The position numbers were made by a program, and so were the translations under genes. The notes under the pieces are model-generated. The model ran no database searches. It saw nothing but the letters and a program-made list of their open reading frames with translations, and was not told where the DNA came from. A DNA stretch of 64,000 bases, from the NCBI GenBank assembly GCA_963731125.1, contig CAVSVP010000011.1, positions 16,987-80,986 on the forward strand, read 5' to 3'. Positions 26,406-34,139 of this stretch are shown here, piece by piece. The first letter of the stretch is position 1. Each line of letters starts with the position of its first letter. The DNA comes from CAVSVP01 sp963731125 (lineage in GTDB: Bacteria > Pseudomonadota > Gammaproteobacteria > Competibacterales > Competibacteraceae).

Positions 26406-28840
26406 GGATTTTTTTCCTGTGGCAGTTTTGCAAGCAATTGAAGTTTTTTATTGAGCAAAGAAGATTCCAGAACAATATTCAAATCAGCCAGCCATTGGTG
26501 CTGACGTTTTAGCTCCGAGAGAAGTGTGTTATGAAGTTTTTTCCAAGCAACGGGACATTCCAGTTTCAAGAAGTGGCAAACATAAATACCCTCTCTAGTA
26601 TATTGATAGGCTTTCGATAAACGCTGGGCCTGCTCCTTGTAGGTTGTAGATATCTTATCCTCAAGGCGAAGTAAGCTTTTTATCCCATCGTTTTGTTGAA
26701 AATCATGCCAGTACCGTTCAGCGAGTTGAAACGATGCTTTTACGTTCTTAAATTTTCTTTCCTTATAAGATTCTAAATCTTCTTTGATAATGTTGAGAAA
26801 GAATTTATCATCACTGGTGAGCGAACCGTAAAAATACAACAAAAATTTCTCATAATCTGCAGTGCCTTCTGCTGTTCTTAATGATTGAAAATCGTTGACG
26901 ATTTTCCTGTAACGTTCTAACTTATAAAAAGCAATTTCACCCCAGGTCTTATGAGTTAAGGTCTCGAGAATGTTTAAGGCATGATCGAATGCGCCTGAAT
27001 GCCAGGCTTCCGATGCATTTTGGTATTTTCTAATAATAGCCGTTGACGGAAGAACGTTCTTTTTTAGGTGAATCAGCTTTATTTGAAAAGGTTGAGTGCT
27101 AAATCGAGTGGTTTCTATAAAGCTAAGCACATCATTTAAATTTTTTTTCTGGATACTCGAGTAGAGTTTTAAGTAGTTTTTTAAATCATCTTGTAATGTT
27201 TTTATTCCATCTAGCTTTGGATATTTTTTAGCGAAGGCTTGAAAAATCGAGATGAGATCCTCGGGCTGATCAGCAGTCAATTTTTGCTGAATTGTATTTT
27301 TGAGTTTCTTAATAGCGCTTAGATAAATGGCAGCGTCGCTGCGCAGCGCGCGCAGATGGCTAAAGACTTGAGAGTAAACCCGTTCAAAGGCGGGTACATA
27401 ACTGGAAATCCTACTCAGGAGATGGCGATGGCTCACACTGTCCCTATCCCACCATTTAAGAAGAGTTTCCAGTTGCTCTTCATGCTTGAAAATAATGATC
27501 GATGCTTCTGCTCCACGCTCAGTGACGAATTTCTCTAACTCGCCAATCCAGCCCATTAACTCCAGTATTTTCAAGCCATAATCGTTATGGTCACTATGTT
27601 GCTTTGCATTGGCTAGCAATATTCCTGCATCTGCAACCTGTTGATTGATTAACTTCTTTGTCCAAGTCGGTACGACATACTTAAGCAGCGCTTCGGTGGA
27701 TAAGTCGTTAATTTCCTTTACATCGGGATGCTTGGCAAGATAGTCGTTTGCCATACTTGCACTTGCAAGATATTGTCCTTGGTCCAACAATCTCTTGATT
27801 TCACGCTCCGTCGCTCCGTTAAAATGCATGCCGGCCAGCACAAAAAGAAACAGGGCTGCGATAGAGGCGGTTTGCCAAATCCGCCTGCGATTAACTAATT
27901 GTTTTTCTGTAATAGTCTTTTTGCAGGTTTGTAAAACAACAGAAACTTTTTTCCATTTGCCTCGGCGTGATACGGCAGACCCCGACTTGCGTTCGGTTAT
28001 AGTTAAATGCCCTCCTGATTTAGAGGATGCTTCTGTTGCACTCGCGAACTGATTATCGTTTTGTCGATAGAAAACATCAAGAAACGAATCTGCTGCGGCC
28101 ATGAGAATGGTTCCAGTTAATTCGTCAGATTGTATACCATCATTTTTTTCATTTCGTGCGTTTTTCTCTTCTTGGTTTAGTCTTAGCGTATAGATAAAGG
28201 GATTGGCACCCAAAGTTATCAAATCGCTATGCAGAATCAATTCAGGTTGTTCACCCAAACGAACTCCCGCTACAAAAGTTCCATTGGTGCTCCCGAGATC
28301 TTCGATAAAGAGGTTGCCATTTTCAGAATAAATAATGGCATGATATCGAGAAAGATATTTTATCTTGTCAGGTAGCTCTTTCTTATAAGGGGAAAATGCT
28401 TCCGTTTCTTTACCAATTAAAAAGGGCAGATGGGTAACAACAATAGGTTCAATATCGGTGTGATCATGGTCCGGCACGAGTGTAAGACCACCCGTCGGCT
28501 GTACAACAGTTGGAATTTGCATGGTGCCTTTTGTTTCAGGTAATTCGATTTTATAAAGCAATTCATTTGCAAAACAAATCTCATCACCATTATGAAGTCT
28601 CGCCATCTTTTTGCGGAGGGCATGACCATTTATCGAGGTTCCAGGTTGGCTGCCAAGATCTATCAGATAGGTTATTCCTCGTTCTTGAAAGATTCGGGCA
28701 TGCCGTGTTGCAAGCCGGGAAACCACTCTATCTCCGTAGGAAGCAAAAGGAGATTCAGCTCTGCCGATCGGAAAAAAGGCGCTTTCTATTCTGATGTCTC
28801 CCATTGCAGGATGGGAGATGGGTTTGAGTATAACCGTCAT
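26402..28840 (-). CDS. Membrane protein with two FHA domains
   Basis: About 812 residues. FHA domains bind phosphothreonine. The first (about 1-105) shows FFPIGR, LATRHARIF and GTSINGHAL. The second (about 125-230) shows LPFLIGK, LSRYHAII and FIEDLGSTNGTFVAGVRL, a complete phosphothreonine pocket. One membrane helix (IWQTASIAALFLFVLAGMHF) follows, then a long helical region with no motif I know. The start at 28840 is chosen because it overlaps the TolC-like stop (ATGA); a longer frame reaches 28909. It is probably a phospho-dependent coupling or regulatory part of the export system and a possible partner of the Ser/Thr kinase at 40-41.8 kb (inference). Confidence 0.88.
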   Translation of the reverse strand: MTVILKPISHPAMGDIRIESAFFPIGRAESPFASYGDRVVSRLATRHARIFQERGITYLIDLGSQPGTSINGHALRKKMARLHNGDEICFANELLYKIELPETKGTMQIPTVVQPTGGLTLVPDHDHTDIEPIVVTHLPFLIGKETEAFSPYKKELPDKIKYLSRYHAIIYSENGNLFIEDLGSTNGTFVAGVRLGEQPELILHSDLITLGANPFIYTLRLNQEEKNARNEKNDGIQSDELTGTILMAAADSFLDVFYRQNDNQFASATEASSKSGGHLTITERKSGSAVSRRGKWKKVSVVLQTCKKTITEKQLVNRRRIWQTASIAALFLFVLAGMHFNGATEREIKRLLDQGQYLASASMANDYLAKHPDVKEINDLSTEALLKYVVPTWTKKLINQQVADAGILLANAKQHSDHNDYGLKILELMGWIGELEKFVTERGAEASIIIFKHEEQLETLLKWWDRDSVSHRHLLSRISSYVPAFERVYSQVFSHLRALRSDAAIYLSAIKKLKNTIQQKLTADQPEDLISIFQAFAKKYPKLDGIKTLQDDLKNYLKLYSSIQKKNLNDVLSFIETTRFSTQPFQIKLIHLKKNVLPSTAIIRKYQNASEAWHSGAFDHALNILETLTHKTWGEIAFYKLERYRKIVNDFQSLRTAEGTADYEKFLLYFYGSLTSDDKFFLNIIKEDLESYKERKFKNVKASFQLAERYWHDFQQNDGIKSLLRLEDKISTTYKEQAQRLSKAYQYTREGIYVCHFLKLECPVAWKKLHNTLLSELKRQHQWLADLNIVLESSLLNKKLQLLAKLPQEKNP

Positions 28841-30366
28841 AGCATTGACCGCCCTGATGTCGCGAGTCCAGACTCTGGTTTCGCCAATTCGATGTGTTCT
28901 TTGGGCCACCCGCCACCCAGCGCTTTATACAACGTGACTGTGTCGGTAAGGAGCTGCTGTTGGAGTTGCAAGAGATCCTGCTGAGCCTCCAGTAATCTGC
29001 GTTCCGATTCGAAGACTTCCAGTTGGGATACCAGTCCCTCCCGCAGCTGGGCATATACCTGGTCGTTAACGACCCGCAGGGTGTCAATCTGTTTTTCCAA
29101 CGTTTCTTTTTGCGTCTTGCGATTGGCCAGATTAACGAGGGCATTTTCTACTTCCTCGAATGCCGTAATAACGGTTCTGCGATATTCCTCGCTAACAGTT
29201 TGCGTCTGTGCTTCATTGACCTTGACCTGGGCTTCCAGAGAGGGGTCAAAGAGAGGAATATCGATAGCTGGCCCTAGTCCAAGGGTCCAGGTTTTTATTA
29301 AACCGGTAAGCGCGCTACTAACGATGTTTCTGTTCGCAGTACTCGTCAAGCTCAGTCGTGGCAGCTTTGCTAACTTTGCCTGACCAATTAACTCATTCGC
29401 CTCTAACACTCGATATTCCGCCGCTATGATGTCAGGCCGCCGCTCCAGGAGATCTGAGGGCAGACCAGAGGGTACATCCAGCAGGTTTACAGTATTGCTA
29501 AGATTAGCCACGGGAACTTTGAATTCGCCGGCCGGTGTTCCCAATAAAGTGGCCAGTTGATTTTCCGCGATTTGGCGTACCCGTTGGAAATCCTGTAACT
29601 GTTGTTGCAACCGGCTGATTTCTGCTTCCTGTTGCATGACCTGAACCGCGGACACCAGACCTTCTGAAAATTGCGCCTGGTTAATTGCCAGGATTTGCTG
29701 ATTCTTGTCGATTGTCCATTGCTGCTGGGCAATCAGCTCATCCGTTTCACGGATTTGGAAATAGGTGCTGGCCACATCAGCGATTAGCGTCAGATAGCCG
29801 GCGCGCCAGTCCGCCTCCGAGGCGTTAAAAGCAGCTTCTCTGGAGTTGACGCCTTTTTGCACTCTCCCCCAGATATCGATTTCCCAGTTTAATGCACCGT
29901 TGACATCGAGATTCTGCTTGGGAATCATCCGAGAGTACAGAATGCCCGGTCCTTGGTAAGGCTGCCATTCACTCCTGCGCGAAGGGTGGGTAATGCTGCA
30001 GTTTGCTCAAGGCCAACGGAGGCCCGAGCCTCTCCGATACGGGCTGCGAGAATCCGCAGATCGATACTATCCGCAATGGCTCTGTCTACAAGCTCGTTCA
30101 GATAGGGATCGCCGAATCCCGCCCACCAATCAGGCCTAATAACTTTAGATGCCGAAATTGTTGCACTTTGAGACCAGGCTGCCTTGGTGGGGGTATCTGG
30201 ACGTGTATATTCCGGCCCAGCTAAGTTGGCACAGGAAGCAAGTGGTCATTAAAACAATACAGCCAAAGCACAGTTGACGGCTATTAGCATAAAGCCCAGT
30301 ATTAAATGCGGCGTTGACAATCGACAGGTACTTATGATTTAGGCATTTTTTAGACTGTGAAAGCAT
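28837..30366 (-). pseudogene. TolC/OprM (NodT-type) outer-membrane factor, two frameshifts
   Basis: Outer-membrane channel of an efflux or type I secretion system. The ATG at 30366 follows a strong GGAGGT. Its frame reads an N-terminal signal segment to CIVLMTT. A second frame, from about 30239, reads ASCANLAGPEYTRPDTPTKA and on to LRAGVNGSLTK: a lipoprotein cysteine plus the family's GPEYTRPDTP motif. A third frame, from about 29965, reads MIPKQNLDVNGALNWEIDIWGRV to the end. One extra base near 30240 and one missing base near 29968 explain both breaks. Correcting them gives 509 residues, the normal family length. No other stops are seen. The end overlaps the FHA gene. Confidence 0.85.
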
Positions 30367-30430
30367 TTTTACCTCCGCCTTGATAGTGTTTTTCTTGGAT
30401 CAGGCCAAATGGTTTCTATTTAATAAGAGA

Positions 30431-30444
30431 TTGATTTTTATCAA
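30431..30444. promoter_or_regulatory. FNR/ANR-type binding site
   Basis: TTGATTTTTATCAA matches the FNR-family consensus TTGAT-N4-ATCAA perfectly and is a palindrome. It lies 65 bp before the TolC-like start codon and about 520 bp before the sigma-54 promoter of the peptide array. It suggests oxygen- or redox-dependent control of the export operon. One perfect match could still be chance in AT-rich DNA. Confidence 0.5.
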
Positions 30445-30960
30445 GACAATTCAGTGGAAATTAGCAATCTCATTTTATAAGAACTTCAAAGACTATTTAA
30501 GCGTTAAGGATACAGCTCATTAAACATCGAACATCTATATAATCAAACTGTCTTTCTTACCAATCAGTTAACTTGTTACGCATTCCGGTGTTATTGCACT
30601 TCAATAATAAATTTTGTGTACGCTCCAACATTAATGTTAAACCTTATCTAAAGCTATAAGCACTAGACGTGCCAACTTATAATATAGAGCTTAGTCGCAT
30701 AATCTTTTACTAGTGTGACCTCAATGAGCTAGCCATTATGAACCCATACAGTTCATTTTGACCTGTTATTGGGGTCTTGTGAAAGAACGGCTAATTTTTA
30801 CCCTCTACATAAAGAGAAATAGCTTGAATACTGCTGTCTTCGAGCTGATTTACTGTGGTTATCGTTTATTTTGAAAGAAACACATCAGAAAAATTAAATT
30901 CAAAATTATCAAACGCTTATTACAATTTTTTTTTCAAATATTTCAAGAAATAAAAAGGGC

Positions 30961-30976
30961 TGGCACATGGGTTGCA
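30961..30976 (+). promoter_or_regulatory. Sigma-54 (-24/-12) promoter of the peptide array
   Basis: TGGCAC-ATGGG-TTGCA fits the sigma-54 consensus TGGCAC-N5-TTGCW exactly, with invariant GG and GC at the right spacing. Transcription would start near 30987, giving a leader of about 65 nt before the ATG at 31052. Sigma-54 promoters need an AAA+ activator, and one with an FHA domain and the GAFTGA loop is encoded at 44.3 kb. Confidence 0.85.
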
Positions 30977-31051
30977 TTATCTTGCAGCGAGCGTCAATGA
31001 GCTCACTTTGTTGAGAACCCTTTTAATACTTTTAAATGAGGAGATAGTGAA

Positions 31052-31327
31052 ATGAGTGAAATTACCATTCGTGATTTATCTGAAGTCAAAGAACTTAATG
31101 AGCAGGTGATGATTGCTACGGTTGGTGGACGGGGATGGGCGGTTGAGCAGTATGTTCGGAAATATCCACGCAGGGGCAAAAAGTATGGGCCGAAGATGCA
31201 TGTTCCCTATGCCTATGGCCGTCATGGCTTTAGACCCCTTTCCTTGGACATTAATACTCAAACCCAGGTTATCACGGTTGCAAATAGTTTTGGTACCAAC
31301 ATCACTGCCGTTCAGACCAATGCTTAA
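31052..31327 (+). CDS. Double-glycine leader peptide, array copy 1
   Basis: A 91-residue secreted-peptide precursor. The leader MSEITIRDLSEVKELNEQ...ATVGG (1-26) ends in Gly-Gly, the cleavage site for C39 peptidases of bacteriocin exporters. The ITI-DL...EL...V-GG spacing is that of the double-glycine class. The 65-residue core has no cysteine. Its first half is rich in Arg, Lys, Tyr, Gly and His (RGWAVEQYVRKYPRRGKKYG); its second half is polar and beta-prone (DINTQTQVITVANSFGTN). GAGGAG lies at a normal distance before the ATG. First gene after the sigma-54 promoter; each unit is 387 bp. Function of the mature peptide is unknown; a microcin or a surface/fibre peptide is possible. Confidence 0.85.
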   Translation: MSEITIRDLSEVKELNEQVMIATVGGRGWAVEQYVRKYPRRGKKYGPKMHVPYAYGRHGFRPLSLDINTQTQVITVANSFGTNITAVQTNA

Positions 31328-31351
31328 TCGGTTTGTGGAGGTTTGTTAACA

Positions 31352-31368
31352 GGGGGTTTCGAACCCCC
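31352..31368 (+). terminator. Stem-loop after array copy 1
   Basis: GGGGGTT-TCG-AACCCCC, a 7-bp perfect stem with a three-base loop, 24 bp after the stop codon. There is no following U-run, so it may be a weak terminator or an RNA-stabilising 3' structure rather than a full stop signal. Repeated at the same place after copies 2 and 3. Confidence 0.5.
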
Positions 31369-31438
31369 GCCTCTCATGTCCTGAGATGATTTTAACTTTG
31401 TAAAAACCTTTTTAACTTTTAAATGAGGAGATAGTGAA

Positions 31439-31714
31439 ATGAGTGAAATTACCATTCGTGATTTATCTGAAGTCAAAGAACTTAATGAGCAGGTGATGAT
31501 TGCTACGGTTGGTGGACGGGGATGGGCGGTTGAGCAGTATGTTCGGAAATATCCACGCAGGGGCAAAAAGTATGGGCCGAAGATGCATGTTCCCTATGCC
31601 TATGGCCGTCATGGCTTTAGACCCCTTTCCTTGGACATTAATACTCAAACCCAGGTTATCACGGTTGCAAATAGTTTTGGTACCAACATCACTGCCGTTC
31701 AGACCAATGCTTAA
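31439..31714 (+). CDS. Double-glycine leader peptide, array copy 2
   Basis: Protein and DNA are identical to copy 1 (91 residues). The whole 387-bp unit, including ribosome binding site and downstream stem-loop, is repeated without a change. This points to very recent tandem duplication, or to gene conversion. It has no promoter of its own that I can see and would be read from the sigma-54 promoter upstream of copy 1. Confidence 0.85.
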   Translation: MSEITIRDLSEVKELNEQVMIATVGGRGWAVEQYVRKYPRRGKKYGPKMHVPYAYGRHGFRPLSLDINTQTQVITVANSFGTNITAVQTNA

Positions 31715-31738
31715 TCGGTTTGTGGAGGTTTGTTAACA

Positions 31739-31755
31739 GGGGGTTTCGAACCCCC
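31739..31755 (+). terminator. Stem-loop after array copy 2
   Basis: The same 17-base hairpin (GGGGGTT arm, TCG loop) as after copy 1, in the identical position relative to the stop codon. Confidence 0.5.
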
Positions 31756-31825
31756 GCCTCTCATGTCCTGAGATGATTTTAACTTTGTAAAAACCTTTTT
31801 AACTTTTAAATGAGGAGATAGTGAA

Positions 31826-32101
31826 ATGAGTGAAATTACCATTCGTGATTTATCTGAAGTCAAAGAACTTAATGAGCAGGTGATGATTGCTACGGTTGGT
31901 GGACGGGGATGGGCGGTTGAGCAGTATGTTCGGAAATATCCACGCAGGGGCAAAAAGTATGGGCCGAAGATGCATGTTCCCTATGCCTATGGCCGTCATG
32001 GCTTTAGACCCCTTTCCTTGGACATTAATACTCAAACCCAGGTTATCACGGTTGCAAATAGTTTTGGTACCAACATCACTGCCGTTCAGACCAATGCTTA
32101 A
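31826..32101 (+). CDS. Double-glycine leader peptide, array copy 3
   Basis: Third identical copy of the 91-residue precursor, again with the GAGGAG site and the downstream hairpin. Three identical genes in a row suggest a dosage effect, or an unstable array whose number may vary between cells or be mis-assembled. Confidence 0.85.
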   Translation: MSEITIRDLSEVKELNEQVMIATVGGRGWAVEQYVRKYPRRGKKYGPKMHVPYAYGRHGFRPLSLDINTQTQVITVANSFGTNITAVQTNA

Positions 32102-32125
32102 TCGGTTTGTGGAGGTTTGTTAACA

Positions 32126-32142
32126 GGGGGTTTCGAACCCCC
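32126..32142 (+). terminator. Stem-loop after array copy 3
   Basis: Third copy of the same 17-base hairpin, 24 bp after the stop codon of array copy 3. Confidence 0.5.
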
Positions 32143-32212
32143 GCCTCTCATGTCCTGAGATGATTTTAACTTTGTAAAAACCTTTTTAACTTTTAAATGA
32201 GGAGATAGTGAA

Positions 32213-32494
32213 ATGAGTGAAATTACCATTCGTGATTTATCTGAAGTCAAAGAACTTAATGAGCAGGTGATGATTGCTACGGTTGGTGGGCATGGATGGG
32301 CGGCTAAGAAGCGTGGTTGGGGTCACCGACGTCATCCGTGGAGGGGAAATAAATTTGGGCATGGAATGTATGGAAAATATGCCTATGGCCATAATAAACC
32401 CCTCTTGGATTTGGACATTAACGTTCAAACCCAAATTATAACGGTTGTAAATAGTCCTGGTAGCAACATAACCGCTGTTCAGACCAATGCTTAA
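32213..32494 (+). CDS. Double-glycine leader peptide, array copy 4, diverged core
   Basis: A 93-residue precursor. The leader (1-26) and its DNA are identical to the other three copies, but the core differs after Gly-Gly. It begins HGWAAKKRGWGHRRHPWRGN and is rich in His, Gly, Arg, Lys and Trp, then returns to a conserved C-terminal block (LDIN.QTQ.ITV.NS.G.NITAVQTNA). A constant leader and tail with a variable basic middle suggests the ends are needed for export or assembly and the middle for activity. No cysteine. Confidence 0.85.
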   Translation: MSEITIRDLSEVKELNEQVMIATVGGHGWAAKKRGWGHRRHPWRGNKFGHGMYGKYAYGHNKPLLDLDINVQTQIITVVNSPGSNITAVQTNA

Positions 32495-32512
32495 TCAGTT
32501 CGTAAAGTTCTG

Positions 32513-32542
32513 AGAGAGGGGGGTGTTGAACCCCTGCTCTCT
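32513..32542 (+). terminator. Stem-loop at the end of the peptide array
   Basis: AGAGAG...GGGGT pairs with ACCCC...CTCTCT around a GTTGA loop, with a small internal bulge. It is longer than the hairpins after copies 1-3 and is followed by TTGC. It is the most likely place for the array transcript to end. Confidence 0.5.
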
Positions 32543-32894
32543 TGCAGTGAAATTAAGCAGCCCTGGTGAAGGTGGTGATGATGCCAATCCTTATTATTAA
32601 AGCTCTAATAATAAATTAGTGCCTCAATAAAGATATCATGATCAAGATTATGAGTTGTTAATAAAACTATTTTTATTCAGTTGCAGGATCTACCGATAAC
32701 ATTTAGCGGTTCTGTTGTGACTGGTTTTATGTTTTCGGTAATCCACTCGATTATCCGTACAATAAGTGCTAGATGCTCAAACAACGTTGCTATAGTGTCG
32801 GCAGTGTGGCTAGTCTGTTTTAGCGTCCAAAATTCAATTGAGAGGATTAATTGAGCATTAAAATAGAAGGTTAAGATGAAAATAGAGGCGTGAT
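32543..32894. other. AT-rich intergenic stretch after the array
   Basis: About 350 bp with no gene I can support and no clear sigma-54 or FNR-type site. It should hold the promoter of the secreted protein gene at 32895. Confidence 0.4.
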
Positions 32895-33857
32895 ATGAAA
32901 ACTGATAACTTCAATTTTACCCGATTGATTTTACTTACGGGATCACTGTTACCACTAATGGCGACAGCAGGTATTCCCATGACACCAGGCATCAGTGGGT
33001 CTTGGTACAATCGGGACCAATCGGGTCACGGTTTTGTGTTAGAAGTACTGCAAGGAAGTAAACTTAATGTCTACTGGTATGCCTACAATCTTGATGGCAA
33101 TCAAGCATGGATTTTAGGCGTGGGTGATATTGATGGTGATCAGGCGACGGTACCTGTATATATCACACGAGGTGGCAGGTTCGGGCCGGATTTTGATCCA
33201 GAGACTGTAGAAAGAATTCTCGACTGGGGTATTTTATCCTTTGAATTCGATTCCTGTAATTCAGGAACCGTTACCTACGATGTTGAAAACGGTTCTGGAG
33301 TTTTGCGAATTGAAAGATTAACCGCTCCTGCCGGGTTAGTGTGCCAAGATTCTTCTATGGAAGATACCTCTACTCCTGATCCGGAAGATACTTCTGTTGA
33401 AGATACCTCTACTCCTGAACCGGGAGATTCCGCTACAACTGATCCGGGGGATGCTTCTTTAGTGACTCGATGCGCCAACATAGCTGGTGAATGGAACATT
33501 TCTGAGAATGTGACCATGAATTGTACAATTTCAGAGAGGACAACATCGCAATCCCTAAGTGTGGCAGGTACAAGCATTATTCAGCAAAATGATTGCCGGA
33601 TAATTTATGATGTTCCTGGTCATGATTTTACCAGGAACGGAACGGTAGACGGAGACGGTATTAGGATTTCCAACGCATTTTTACTTCCCTTTGAAGGTAA
33701 TGTTAGTGTTACGGAAAACACGTTCTCTGCAGAGGGCACCATCAGTGGCGACAGCATTAACGTGGAGGGTTCAGGTAGTGCGACAGGAACCGTTGATGGA
33801 GAGCGCTTCTCATGCATAGGGAGCAATACTATTACACTTTTTCCTGCCGAATTTTAG
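32895..33857 (+). CDS. Secreted two-domain protein of unknown function
   Basis: A 320-residue exported protein. A signal peptide (FTRLILLTGSLLPLMATA) is cleaved near ATA-G. The first domain (about 28-140) has GSWYNRDQSGHGFVLEVL and VYWYAYNLDGNQAWILGVG, a beta-rich unit seen in many secreted gammaproteobacterial proteins. An acidic linker of EDTSTPDPEDTS-type repeats (about 147-185) leads to a second beta-rich, Gly/Ser/Thr-rich domain with four cysteines that may form disulphides. GAGG precedes the ATG. It lies just downstream of the peptide array on the same strand; a role as partner, cargo or immunity protein is only a guess. Confidence 0.75.
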   Translation: MKTDNFNFTRLILLTGSLLPLMATAGIPMTPGISGSWYNRDQSGHGFVLEVLQGSKLNVYWYAYNLDGNQAWILGVGDIDGDQATVPVYITRGGRFGPDFDPETVERILDWGILSFEFDSCNSGTVTYDVENGSGVLRIERLTAPAGLVCQDSSMEDTSTPDPEDTSVEDTSTPEPGDSATTDPGDASLVTRCANIAGEWNISENVTMNCTISERTTSQSLSVAGTSIIQQNDCRIIYDVPGHDFTRNGTVDGDGIRISNAFLLPFEGNVSVTENTFSAEGTISGDSINVEGSGSATGTVDGERFSCIGSNTITLFPAEF

Positions 33858-33873
33858 AGGTTCTAATTAACAG

Positions 33874-34006
33874 CCCTCGGTTCGCTCATTTTTTTGAAAG
33901 CTTTTAAAATTCAACAACTTATATATTCAATAAATGCTTTATTCTCGAAAATTGTTGAAAATTCATTTTAAAATTCAACATATTACAAAAATGAGCGAAC
34001 CGAGGG
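33874..34006. mobile_element. MITE family B, copy 2 (133 bp)
   Basis: Ends CCCTCGGTTCGCTCATTTTT and its near-complement, flanked by a perfect 6-bp duplication TAACAG (33868-33873 and 34007-34012). The interior is AT-rich and related to, but diverged from, the copy at 3152-3287. Lies between the secreted protein and the ankyrin protein genes. Confidence 0.92.
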
Positions 34007-34139
34007 TAACAGGGATGTTATTTCGTAATTGCAAAACAAACCAAAGCAAACTCCAACACTGCCCTAAAATTTGAAAATACCCTTTTGAAGATACACTATA
34101 ATTAAACAATAGATTTACCAATCTACGTAGATATCTCTG

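Larger units (their letters stand above)
30367..31051. other. AT-rich divergent regulatory region
   Basis: 685 bp between the export operon (minus strand) and the peptide array (plus strand). It holds the FNR-type site at 30431-30444 and the sigma-54 promoter at 30961-30976. The stretch between is AT-rich and has no gene I can support. An activator site for the sigma-54 promoter is expected about 80-200 bp upstream of 30961, but I see no clear palindrome there. Confidence 0.55.

Noticed and set aside
31352..31368. GGTTTCGAACCCC-like sequence as the T-arm of a tRNA
   Set aside because: The 7-bp stem with three-base loop fits a simple hairpin; there is no acceptor stem, D-arm or anticodon arm upstream, only the end of the precursor gene.
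31030..32235. The regular repeats at 31.0-32.2 kb as a CRISPR array
   Set aside because: The period is 387 bp, the repeat includes a whole gene with ribosome binding site, and there are no short unique spacers or cas genes.
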